Positions 10,094-20,623 of a DNA stretch of 64,000 nucleotides are shown piece by piece. The notes under the pieces were generated by a model. The model saw only the letters and a list, made by a program, of their open reading frames with translations, was not told where the DNA came from and searched no databases. Source of the DNA: Fasciola hepatica (taxonomy: Eukaryota; Platyhelminthes; Trematoda; Plagiorchiida; Fasciolidae); NCBI GenBank assembly GCA_948099385.1, contig CANUEZ040000014.1, positions 620,001-684,000 on the forward strand. The letters run 5' to 3'. Made by a program: the position numbers and the translations under genes. Positions within the stretch are counted from its first letter, which is position 1. The number at the start of each line of letters is the position of its first letter.

Positions 10094-13000
10094 ATGTCAA
10101 GGAAAGGATCAAAGGCAGTCGAACCCGGACAGGAAGTAATACAGCAAGTCTCTGGGGAGGTTTTGGGTACTTATGATTCTTTAGTTAATGCTAGATCGCC
10201 TAGTCCTGTCAGTGCTAGCTCATGTGTTATTGAAAGCAATATTGATCGTAAGGACGTTGATTTATATAAGCTGAGAATAATAGAACTAGAGCAACAGTTA
10301 CTTTCAGCTAGACTACAGGCGCATGAAGCAGAGAAGTGTACACAGAAACAGCGAGAGTATAGGACCAGTGACTTCGACACTTCCGATAGGTTAGAGTGCA
10401 ATAAGGTAGGGAACCCCACGCAGGTCGCCGACTACAAACCACCATCGATCGATCTGCCTAGAGTGGAGTTAACGGTTTTCGACGGGCGAGCTGAGCAATA
10501 TTGCAAGTTTGTCAAACAGTTCGAGACGTTCGTTGAAAACAAGGTAACCGACCCTGGGCAAAGGCTTCTTTACCTCACTCACTACTGCCGAGGCCGAGCG
10601 CGAGAAGCTATCGACGGATGCACCATGCTCGATCCAGAACAAGGCTACACTAGGGCAAGAAAGATTCTGAGGGACTTGTTTGGCCAACCTTTCAAAGTAG
10701 CCCGTAACCTAATAGAGGGCGTGATGGCAGAGGCAAAGAGAACCAAGGGCGACGTCTACACCATGGCCGATCTGGTGATCAAGATGCAGAACTGCTCAAT
10801 AGCCCTCGACCATTTAGGTTACAGGGCTGACCTAGACGCCATGCACATTTTGGAAGGCATAGTCCGTCACCTCTCTCCCGAACTACAGGGTCGGTGGGCG
10901 GAAGAAGCTGAACGGATAAGCCGAGGCGACAGAGAAGCCAACTTCGAAGACCTGACTGAATACTTAGACAGGCAAACGGAGATAGCTGACAGCAGATTCG
11001 GCCGGCTCATCCGGGACAGCAACCGAGCAAACAAGCCCGGTACTAGCCAAGTCCAAACCCCTGTACGGGAATATCCAAAGTACCAGCCTTGGACCAACAC
11101 ACACGTCATTTCACGAGATGCTACGGCGAAACCAAATTGCAGATCCTGTGGTACTAGCCATGGCCTACCAGAATGCCCCAAGTTCGGCAACGCCACAATA
11201 GACGAACGGTGGGGAATGGCGAGGATGGCAGGAGCATGTTTCATCTGTCTCAACACCACGCACCGGGCAGCAGCCTGTAGAACAAGGAATCGATGTGGTT
11301 ACGAGGGCTGCCCGGGCAGACACCATCGGCTGCTGCATCAGGCGAGAATAACCATATCCGAGGCGAGTGCCAAGCCCAGCGTGATCTGTTCAACTTCATA
11401 ATCTGCCAGTAAACCGGTACGTTTGGGCGTAGTGGCCGTGGGAGTAGTGACTCCGACTGGGATAGTCAAGGCGTTGGCTTTCGTTGATAGTGGATCCGAC
11501 ACCACTTTAGTGAAAGAGCGGTTTGCCGACAAACACCAACTGGCTAAAGGTGCGACGTCGTTAGCAGTGAGCACGGTGGGCGGAACACAGGTAATGACTG
11601 CCGGTAGATTAAGGCTGCAACTCATCTCTCTAGACACTAACGAGGAAATTGAACCAACGGAGGCATTCACGTTAGCGGATCTTCCCATGCGAGCACCAAG
11701 GTCGGTGAACGCAATCTTGACTCGATGGCCCCACCTGCAGGATGTAACCGTCGTAGACTGGGAAGATGATGAGTTGGATCTCCTCATCGGATGCGACGTG
11801 CCAGAGGCGCATTGGGTGCTTGACCAAAGAGTGGGCGACCGCCAGGCACCTTATGCCGTACGCACGGCTCTGGGATGGATGTTATACGGTCCAGTAGGGG
11901 TACGCGGTTCCGTGAATTACTTATCCGCCGAAACGGACCGCATAGAGTATCATCTGCAACGGCTTTATGAAAAGGAGTTTCATGACATTGGGGACGAAAG
12001 ACCGACGTTGTCTCAAGAGGATCACTTCGCTCTACGAACGGTGCGGCAAGGCTCTAGAGGCCTCAAAAAACAGTTCGACGTTCCCCTCTCATGGCGCACA
12101 CCGGTCGACCCGTGGACTGACAACAGAAATTATGTTCTCCAACGATTACTACGACTAAAAGAACGCTTCATTCGAGACCAGAATCTGTGGGAACGATACG
12201 CGGATTTGATGAAGCGAAACGAGGACCTCGGTTACGTTGAAAGGGTGCCTGTTAACACCGACAGCAAAAGGGGTATCTGGTATCTGCCTCACCACCCGGT
12301 TATCAACCCCAAAAAACCCAATAAACTGCGCGTGGTTTTCGACTGTGCGGCCAAGTTCCAGGGCAAGTCGTTAAACGATCGCCTACTACAGGGGCCTGAC
12401 TGGACCACACCACTGATCGATGTTCTGTGCCGTTTCAGAGTGGGTAAAGTGGCTTTGTCTGCCGACATTAGGAAAATGTTCCATCAGGTGAAGATTCCGG
12501 TAGGAGAACGAGATGCTTTGCGTTTCCTGTGGTGGGAAGGGAGCGACCGGGACAACGCAGTGGTGAATTATAGAATGACCGTCCACCCCTTCGGAGCCAT
12601 ATCGTCACCATTTTGTGCCAACTACGCCCTCCGAGAATCAGCGAACAAACATGGCGATCTGGCACATCGGACGGTGGTAGAAAGCGTCAGCAGGAACTTC
12701 TACGTCGACGACTACCTTGGGTCATTCGATGATGTGGAATCAGCTCTAGAGCAGTTCAGGGGTCTGACGAGATTGCTGGAAGAGGGCGGCTTCCATCTAA
12801 CTAAATGGATGTCGAACGCTTCAGAAGTGCTGAAGATCATCCCGTATCACGAAAAGGCCGAAAGGGTAAGAGATTTGGACGGCTCTCCACTTCCTATCGA
12901 GCGCACTTTAGGGATACAATGGGACGCGGAAACGGACGATTTTGTTTTGGGAGTAGTTACGGAAACCATCAAAAGCACCGACGAAATGATAAGAACGGTG

Positions 13001-13096
13001 AAGGTGAAGACAGCTAACGGAGTGCTCATTCGTGGCATACGCAGTATTAACCTACTCGAGAGCGAAGACAGAGGAGCTGATAACCCTGTGGCCTAG
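10094..13096 (+). pseudogene. BEL/Pao copy 2: gag-protease-RT fused to DUF5641 by internal deletion
   Basis: Copy 2 polyprotein, starting at the ATG matching copy 1. The frame is interrupted once, by TAA at 11399-11401 where copy 1 has CAG (two base differences), and is otherwise open to 13096. Gag, zinc knuckles (about 11140-11340), protease (AFVDSGSDTTL, about 11478) and RT (FYVDDY at about 12698-12715) match copy 1 almost residue for residue. Just after ERTLGIQWDAETDDFVL, near 12947, the sequence jumps to VVTETIKSTDEMIRTVKVKTANG and NLLESED. These are the C-terminal DUF5641 residues also seen in the minus-strand copy at 63080-63352. RNase H, the integrase and the start of DUF5641 (more than 2 kb) are missing. 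The deletion keeps the reading frame. Confidence 0.88.
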
Positions 13097-13790
13097 TAAA
13101 CCTTTTTCACACCAGTAAGCGAGGTGGATAAAGAAACACCATAAATACCACACAATCTCCGTCAAACACGTTAAGGTGCTCGCGGTCCTTTCGTTGACAT
13201 TACAGAAGGTTCTTTCCGATATGTGGTGATGAGTGCGATTCCATTATACATCCCGATACATACACGCACGCACGACGCACTCTACATCCCGTAAACCCAT
13301 CATACATGTGACAGTGTTCTTTGTTTGCCTTTTGTTGACGCTACCGAATGCCCTTGCATATGTGGAAGTAGCGGAGCTCAGGTCACACACACATGCTACA
13401 TTTACTCGTCTTCTTGCCACGCGGTCTTTTGTTGACATTGCAGAAAGTCCTCCTTTGATGTGTAGTCATACCTGTGATTTCATTGTAACCCCGGCACACA
13501 CACACGCACACACACACACTCAAGCACGTACATCCAGGACCGGACGGCCCCTTACGAGGACAACGTCTATGCGACCATTCACACCCGCCATCGGTAATTT
13601 GGTCTCGTGGAAGATGTAGACTAGCCTCACGTCTATGTATCCAATGGATTAGGTGCGACCAGTAGTAGAACGTCGATGACGAGCATTAGACGCGCGCACT
13701 GACAGCAGGGCCCAGGCAGGTAGGAAGAATCAGTACCTTTATACCGAACCTTTGACTCTGCTAAGGATCCAGGAGGATTTTGGTGGGCGG
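13097..13790 (+). other. BEL/Pao copy 2 3' untranslated region with degenerate tandem repeats and (CA)n
   Basis: Noncoding stretch between the DUF5641 stop and LTR D. A motif resembling GGTCTTTTGTTGACATTGCAG recurs near 13184, 13325 and 13422, each followed by related sequence, giving imperfect units of roughly 100-140 bp. A CA/CG-rich tract lies at about 13496-13530. The segment adjoining LTR D is conserved in the minus-strand copy (reverse complement of 62646-62760), so it belongs to the element. Confidence 0.7.
13771..13790 (+). promoter_or_regulatory. Polypurine tract of BEL/Pao copy 2
   Basis: Purine-rich 20-mer (AGGAGG...GGTGGGCGG, broken by a TTTT) ending exactly one base before LTR D. 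It sits where plus-strand DNA priming occurs in LTR retrotransposons. A comparable tract is present on the minus strand beside LTR E at 62646-62670. It is absent before LTR C. Confidence 0.65.
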
Positions 13791-14168
13791 TGTAACAGCC
13801 GGTCGTGGAAAATCTCCCTTTTTCCCTCGCGATTCAGTGTTTTTTCCCAACATCACTCATTTCCATACACTATTGACTTGTCTTTACGAACTGGTTGTTT
13901 TTCTGGACCAATTGTTGTTTGTTCGCGCCCAGAGCGCTATTTTGGCACATCCTTGTTCAGGACCTGCGTGACGCACGTGCTGTTTGATCACACGCTGCTA
14001 TTCGGTTTCTCGTTGTTGAGTCCTTGTGATCGTATTATTGAGGTTTGCATATTGTTTATGTCATTGTTTATTTTAATAATCTAGTATCGTAGAATATCAC
14101 GGATAATCGTCTTCTGATTTCGGGATCCGTTGCGAATTTGGCTACGCATTGCTCAAACGTTCGTAACA
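13791..14168 (+). repeat. LTR D (3' LTR of BEL/Pao copy 2)
   Basis: 378-bp LTR, starting TGTAACAG and ending CGTAACA, directly after the polypurine tract. It differs from LTR C at only a few positions, suggesting that copy 2 is the younger component. Confidence 0.9.
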
Positions 14169-14173
14169 GTAGG
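14169..14173. repeat. 5-bp target-site duplication, right copy (gtagg)
   Basis: Identical to 4379-4383 at the far left of the tandem array and immediately adjacent to LTR D. Confidence 0.7.
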
Positions 14174-15185
14174 GCTTTTAGCTCCTGGTACTTTAAAACT
14201 TCATTTAACATTTATGGCTGGAATGACTTTATATTGAGAATCTCTTAAAGTGCTGGACAGACGTCACCTATGGAGGAAAAAGAAATAAATCTGAGAAACA
14301 CAAGGAGGGAACTCCACGAGCCGAAGCCCCGTAGTTTCACTACAGGGCACTACAATTGCACTAATCGGGCAACGGAGTGGCCGCCTTCAGTCTGCTTACT
14401 ACACTGCTCCCTCCAAATGAAAGAATACTTTCCGCAGTGTTCCGCATTCGTGAGCTGCGCAACGGGGGTACTCTGTTCTCCGTAACCACTCCTCTAGTGT
14501 GCCTTACAACAAGACGCCTCCAGGGTCGCACAAAGGCCATCTCCCAATTCACTTAATGATTCGCGTCTCAGATCACAGTGTAATCTGCCTCCCAATTTAC
14601 TTCAAAGGTAACTACTGAGCTTATATCACGTTTAGCCTCCAGGCCAAGATTAAGTCCATCTTAGGGCTTCCAGTTTCCCTCGATGCGGTCCCGCGTTGGA
14701 CGTCAAAAATGTAAAACGGGAGACAGGTTTTGCCGTTGGGGTGCGATTGCCTCATCCGTCAAACACAAAGTTAAACTGCACGAACCTAAGACCAGCTAGC
14801 TTACTTCAGGATCATACACCTGCACGACTCGGAAAACTACGTGGCTGCCTTCAACCTGCTCACTACAGTATCTCAGTTTGAACCGCGTGTGGTCCAAAAG
14901 GTCAAGCGCTTGCTGCCTCGAGGCTTTCACTACGGGTGTTGTTTTCGGTCCAGTTCAATTTGGCTCAACGGCAGCGCGCCAGAAATTGTCCTGGTTCGTG
15001 CACTATGAGCCCACGGATCTCCTGGTGATGCGACAGTAAAGAGGTCGGGCCCTTTTCTGTCGAATGGTAGTAAAAAAAGGAGGGAGGGAACTTCCGGCCA
15101 CTACTCCCTAAAGCAAAATTAAACAGGGTCCTCGTTGCTGGCTGCGCCAGCCGGTAGCCGGTCACCTGTAGGGCCACGGTTTGCA
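14174..15185. other. No recognisable feature
   Basis: Short open frames on both strands only. I see no conserved domain, terminal repeat or RNA gene. It may be old repeat or host intergenic sequence. Confidence 0.4.
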
Positions 15186-15189
15186 AAGG

Positions 15190-16960
15190 CTACCAAATGA
15201 GGCAAAAGGCTATAAATAAATACGTAGAATACGCGCAGGGGAGAAGGTCTACGATAGAAACCGGACTGAAAGTTAGAAAATGAAGGGAAAAGGAAAGGAA
15301 AGAAAACAAGACAGAGGGTAAATGGGATAAAGGAAATACGTACAATTCATGTCTCCTGTATAGCCTGCATCTGAAAGCCACCACCGATGAGGCATGAGCG
15401 ACGTCGCCGGAAAACTCCCTAAAATCATCAACCGCTCCGGATGAGAAAACGTTTGCTGTCATTTGGGTCCTTACCCTCTCTTTTAGTAACGTCAGACTAT
15501 GCCTTCGAACCACTTGGTTGCCGGGCTGCCTTAGAATTGAGATGAGGCCGTTACTTATGTCGACAATACCTTCCGTTGCTTAGAGGATTTTGATTAAGTT
15601 GCCCATAAGCCTTGTACGCTCTACAGAAAACAGCCTCAGACATTCATAACTCTGTTTGTAGCTGAATCCCCTTAGGCTTGCGAACCGCTTGGTTAATCGA
15701 CTCTGTACTTGGTCCAGGGCCTTAATGTCCCTCACAGTATATTACCACATTATCTCATGCCATACTCTAGGTGGGGGTGGACGAACCTATAGTAGATCGT
15801 TTCGACGATCTTGGGCTAGCCAGTCGGCACAGTCCATTTAAGCTGCTAGGTAGCTTTTGAGGATGCCTGAACAACCGAGCAGCAGTGTTATCTTGGTTAG
15901 CAGTTGTTCATTACCAGGTTTCCAAGATCCTTCACCTTATGCTCATGGGGTACCGCAACCTCTTGCCCCGGTGCTGATGATTCCCAACAAGGATGAAACA
16001 ATGGTGAGTTGAGCGTTCAAGCTGCATGATGAATCATATTATATACAAATCTAATCTCCTACAACTCAATTGCAACCGGCCATCTGTTGCTTGGTAAGTG
16101 CAGCCAATTGTTTGGATAGAATGACAAATCCCAATTTACGGCCCACATATAAATCCCACCCAGGTCCCACCGGAGAAAGACGTCTGATGTGGATGAAACC
16201 AGGTTTGCCTCATCCGCGATGACGAAGATGGGGCTGTGCTATCCTATGGTGAGGTCGTTTATGAATACGAGGAACCGAAAAGGCCCCTGCACCGATCTCT
16301 GCCGTCAGTTGCCTTGCATGAATCCACCTGCGAGACACTCTTCTGCTCCAACCTAAAAACTTCTCCCCCCTTATGGAGTATCCAATCCACTCCGTAACCT
16401 TAGATGGCAAACCAATGGCCTCAGGCTTGTAAGTGAGAGGCGGGTGGAAAGTCTCACGGAAGTCCAGGTAACGCATCTCAGCTCTGTCCCCCTGCTTAGT
16501 CTCCCGGTTACTTCGCCAGGGTAGCTCAACAGATTTGTCAAGCACGAATGCTTCTGGAGGATCCGTGCTGATTTTTCACCAGGTTATTTACTGCTACGTA
16601 AGCAACTATCGTGTCCCTCAGGATTCCATCGAAAGCCTTAAAATACAGTTAGGGTCAGGCTGGCCGAACGCTTGATGGAGGTGATCTCCCTGTCTGCATT
16701 CTTGTAGGTCAAAGGCTGCATTTCATTTCGTCGTACGGGCTGACACCACCTACCTTAGATGGAACGACGAGCTTGGCCAAATTCCCCGAAATACGTCAAC
16801 CGCTGGTTCTGGGATGGCTGGAAGGAGGCCATCTGATCCCGCCGTTTTTGGCTCCACGAACTTTCGCATTGCTTCAACCGCATGTGGTGTTTCTGATTCA
16901 GACTCCACCTTGGCCGGTTCGCTGATCCGGTCCCCCAAGGAATAACCCGGCACGCCATAG
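15190..16960 (-). pseudogene. LINE-3 remnant: reverse transcriptase of a CR1/jockey-like ORF2
   Basis: On the minus strand, reading from 16953 downward: MRKFVEPKTAGSDGLLPAI (RT entry, normally K..GPDG); a degenerate segment with ILRDTIVAYVAVNNLVKNQHG; then MRYLDFRETFHPP and EAIGLPSKVTEWI (normally YLDF.KAFD.V.H); then FRFLVFINDL near 16270. The catalytic box reads IADE near 16210, where FADD is expected. Further on come VKDLGNLV, HPHLEYGMR and, at 15513-15340, RRHSLTLLKERVRTQMTANVF, matching the usual C-terminal tail. Many stops and shifts separate these blocks. No endonuclease is visible upstream. The element is long dead. Confidence 0.7.
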
Positions 16961-16964
16961 TCTA

Positions 16965-19190
16965 CTCAGCGGACCTGATGTAAGTAAAGCCTCAGCCCCG
17001 TGCCCAAACCTGAGGCCTACTTACCCTCCCTGGTCTAGCTACTCGTTCCGCCAATTCCTGTAGGCCTTCCCCTGCCCGTCTCTAGAGTGCTTAAAAGTAG
17101 TTAGCTCTTCCTTGTATTCACCTAACTACCTTCTGGATCCCTTGTCTGAAACCCAAAGCCTCCCATTATTCATCTAGCAGGGCCATATTCAGAAAACCCT
17201 TCGAGATTCTCAGCGAGATAGCTTCCAGTCAGTGGTTCACTGCACCCTGCATTCTCAATTCCCAGTCTATAAATTATGACGATGATTAGGCGTTCCACAA
17301 CGTCTTACGCGCAGTTAGCTGTTTCCAGCAACCGTAAGCGAATACAACCGTCTCTTAATGTACAGCTCAACGACAAGCCTTGCTCAGTAGCTCCAGCTGA
17401 CTTATCCGACGCAGCGCCGGGGACATTCGGCAGTCCTCTGAGTGTCCCCAAAGGGGATTACTCATTATTTCTTGGATTACAGTAGTCCAGATGCATCTGT
17501 GACCTGGTACTGGTTTTCAATATAATTAGGATAAGGAATTGTATCACTTTTTCTTGGTATTTGTCTACCTATGTACGGCCCCAGTGAATTCTTTCGCCAA
17601 TCTCGAATTTCTCATTTTCCATGTGTATACATCCGAAAGGGCAGTGTTTTCTTCTGTTGGCACTTAAACGCACCACCAGTGACAACAACAATGACTTATT
17701 CAGCTTACTTGTCTTTGTTTTCTTATTTCCACTTCAAAAAAGTTAAGATGTATTCAAAATAGTTTGGCGCGAAATCCGGTGAGTTGCACGGTCGTGGCTG
17801 CCCTCACAGCTTGTACTCATATGCTGCTCTTAAGCCGGTAGAACAGGGTCACATTGCCATGTCTTCCATATAACCTTAGTTGTTATATCTTTTATGTATA
17901 TATATTACTTTGTGTTTCATCTAGAAGTTTACTTTGTCCCGTTGACTTTATTAATCAATTCCAAAAAATCCAAACTATGTGGATTTTCTCGGACTACCAA
18001 ATGGGGGCATACAAGAGATTCCCACCCTAGTGACAAACCGGATCTGTTCCGGACCCGGACCCGTGCCGGTAGCTTACCGGTAAGGTGCCAGTGGTACCTG
18101 GGATACGTTCCGGTAGGATGTGGGCAACTTTCCGGAAACGGTACCGGCAGGGTGCCGGTACAGGATGGGCAAGGTGTGGGCAAGCTATATTAGACTTGCA
18201 CTTTTCGACTGCTTCCTACCTGCATTCCAAAATTCAACATTGAGCCCACACCTGAAATTGGCTGCTTATCTGGGCTGAAATAGTGTTCCCGCAAATATGT
18301 GACTAACAGACTGACGTATCTCTGTACCCCAATTTCTGCTCACAATCCCATCTCGACTTTCAGCCTTTAATCTACTGGAAATGGCCGCTAATAACGTGAA
18401 CATCTGACACTGTACTGTGCACTGGCCAATGGAAGTTTCACGGTTCGATGATCCACGCAGCGACTTTTGACGTAAGGATGAATTTATTAAATGGTGATAG
18501 TTCCGAAGTTTTTTTATATTGATTAGTGGAAGTCTTGTCGTATCATGCCGAGATCTGCAAAAAAGAAACAGAAGTGAAACGGTTGACATTATTTCGAGTA
18601 TTTTATTTCCATGTCCAAACAAGGTAGCTTGCTAGGGTCGCATTATACAACGGTAATGTCCTTTCATGTAAATAACTGATGACTTGCCACAGGACTATAA
18701 ACCAGTAACAAGTAGGACCGTACATGGCATTTCTGCGACCTAAACCCCGATCGCGCGAAACTGTGAACCAAATCTTCACGAGGCTTCTGATGTCCGGCGT
18801 TGAAGAGTCTCGGAAACGTGTCGTGGATTTGATGGTGTCTTTAGGCAAATGACGCTTATATAAGAATATGCATACCAATCGCAGAGTTGGTGAATTTTTG
18901 ATCGCCCACATCCACCTTGCAGGATGTTCAAGTCCAGTTGCAATTCAGAGCCAGGTTTTCCCAGACCAAGAAGGCAAGCATTCACCCAACGTTAGAATTG
19001 TGGTCTGTGCATAGTTGGCTTTTCAGAGCGTTTACCTGCAGTTGTAATATAGACATGATATTGATGTAATTAGTGACTTACGATACCGCTAAGATTCTCC
19101 ACAAGTGCCAGGTCTTCCTCCAGATTTTGAAGATCCATCTAAGTGCTGCACTGCAACAGTTCATAGGTCGCGCCGACCGTGACCTCTAAG
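16965..19190. other. No recognisable gene; contains a GC-rich mini-repeat
   Basis: No conserved coding domain seen on either strand. The one structured part is the GC-rich cluster at 18040-18185, listed separately. The right end may include the degraded 5' end of LINE-4. Confidence 0.4.
18040..18185. repeat. GC-rich mini-repeat cluster (GTGCCGGTA / ACCGGTA words)
   Basis: About 145 bp in which short words such as gtgccggta, taccggtaa, ccggtagg and gggcaa(g) recur in both orientations, standing out from AT-richer flanks. Related halves such as ggatgtgggcaa and ggtgtgggcaa recur. It could be a decayed minisatellite or a foldback sequence. No function is evident. Confidence 0.5.
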
Positions 19191-19249
19191 CTAGCCGAGA
19201 TATTGTTCTGTCTGGTAATTATCAAAGCCATGTTGTTGCGTAAGCCGCT

Positions 19250-20594
19250 TTGATTGGAAAGTACGCCGTTGTTTTTAATGTTCCGGATCGTTTGCCCCTT
19301 TCCTCGGTCAAACAGCCATTGCTCATGGCATGTGATATGTCACACCACGAGTGCTACTGCAAAAGACTCAAAAAACGGTCACATCGAAACATGTGCTCGC
19401 TACTGTTTCAATTTCTAGAAGAGAGCACTGCCGTGGAATTTGTTAGAAAGAGAGAGTCCATCGCAAAGTCCACTTCATTAAAAAATATAAAAATTGCTCC
19501 TGACAAAACCCCTCTGCAGAGGGAGGTCCTTAGATCGAAGGCCAGCAACCAAGTACTCCCGCTACCCTCTGACATAGTGCCACAAAGCTCCCCTGAGAAA
19601 CTTCCCACCGTAAACAACTCGTTACCACTCCCGCTAACCAGTGCACCAGCTCAAAATGTGGACCTAGATTCGTCCCGTTCACCTCCAACACCTCAACGTC
19701 CTCCAAAAAGGCTCCATGTTGCACTTCAGTCTCCACCACTGTCTACCCACAGCCGAGCAATACAACCCCCCCCCCTCTCTGCCAGCAGCCATTCACGCTC
19801 TGGTCTGTCTGTAAAGTGAGCAAACAAACCACCAGATTCCAACACGCCGCCCCGCACCGACCAGCTAACTGCAAAGTTGTCTCCCAGCGCTTCGGCCACA
19901 ACGCCACCCACGTCACCTGTTGCTCCCAGTGGCCAAAACATCGTCTGCACTGACATTGTCACGCTCCCATCTTTAATCGACAGTCGACATAGGACCTCCC
20001 GCGCCCCAGCTAACCAGCCTACTACCTATTCACGACCCCCACCTCGGCCATTCACACGAAATCTCGTCGCCCACCCTAGCGCTAGCCCACCAGCGCATTT
20101 ATTTGGTCCCCCGGAGATCCGCGTACCCCACTGCTACATCCCACACCCACAAGCCCAGGCCCACCGTCTTCAAGTCCACAGATGCAGTACCATATCACAA
20201 ATTTTCCACTTAATGTACCGCCTCCAAACTCAAACCATGCGGGACACACCACTGCACGCTATGCCAACTGACCCTTCACACCAAGCCTTCTTTCATCAGC
20301 AGCCCTTTCGCTACTAATCCACCCCCTCACACTCTTTCCATGGAGCCTTGTGAGATGCCTGCCACCTCAACAAACTCTATCCAAAACATCATACCTGTTC
20401 CATTAAAATCCCACTTACCCTGCCTTTCGTCCTTCTCCTCACAAGGCCTCCATCAAAACCATGGCTGCCCCTCCCCTACTGCTCCCCGCCCTCTTGCTGA
20501 CCCCCTGGCATCCTTACTAACTCTCCCCTTATTCATACCTGTTTTGCCTCAAAGGTCCCACCTAGAGTCACCATACTCCCTCCAGATCTATTAG
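19250..20594 (+). pseudogene. LINE-4 ORF1-like protein with proline-rich tail
   Basis: The first ~75 residues (VFNVPDRLPL..., then CDMSHHECYCKRLKKRS, then IKIAPDKTPLQREVL) match the LINE-6 segment at 42690-42930, including the PDRxPLS and PDKTP blocks. The domain is therefore conserved between two elements and probably functional. It looks like a nucleic-acid-binding ORF1 domain, but I cannot assign the family. It is followed by a long proline/serine-rich low-complexity stretch. Stops at 19817-19819 and 20315-20317 and a later frame change break it. The 19250 frame is the same as the ORF2 frame at 20624, so the ancestral protein may have been one long chain. No convincing ATG start is visible. 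Confidence 0.55.
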
Positions 20595-20623
20595 CCCGCG
20601 TTACAATAACACCTCAGCATCCA

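Larger units (their letters stand above)
4384..14168 (+). mobile_element. Composite tandem BEL/Pao retrotransposon (three LTRs, two internal regions)
   Basis: Structure is LTR B (4384-4760), internal copy 1 (4761-9672), LTR C (9673-10051), internal copy 2 (10052-13790), LTR D (13791-14168). The domain order is gag with DUF1759 and CCHC knuckles, aspartic protease (DUF1758), RT, RNase H, integrase and DUF5641, which identifies BEL/Pao; Sinbad is the known flatworm representative. The whole array is bounded by gtagg duplications, while LTR C has no matching duplication. LTR C and LTR D share changes (for example tctttacgaactgg) absent from LTR B, which has tatttacaaactgg like LTR A. So copy 2's two LTRs are sisters and copy 1 comes from a different subfamily member. 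Neither internal region encodes a complete set of enzymes. Confidence 0.85.

Noticed and set aside
17929..18183. Proline/threonine-rich open frame on the minus strand
   Set aside because: It is a translation of the GC-rich mini-repeat and lacks any domain.
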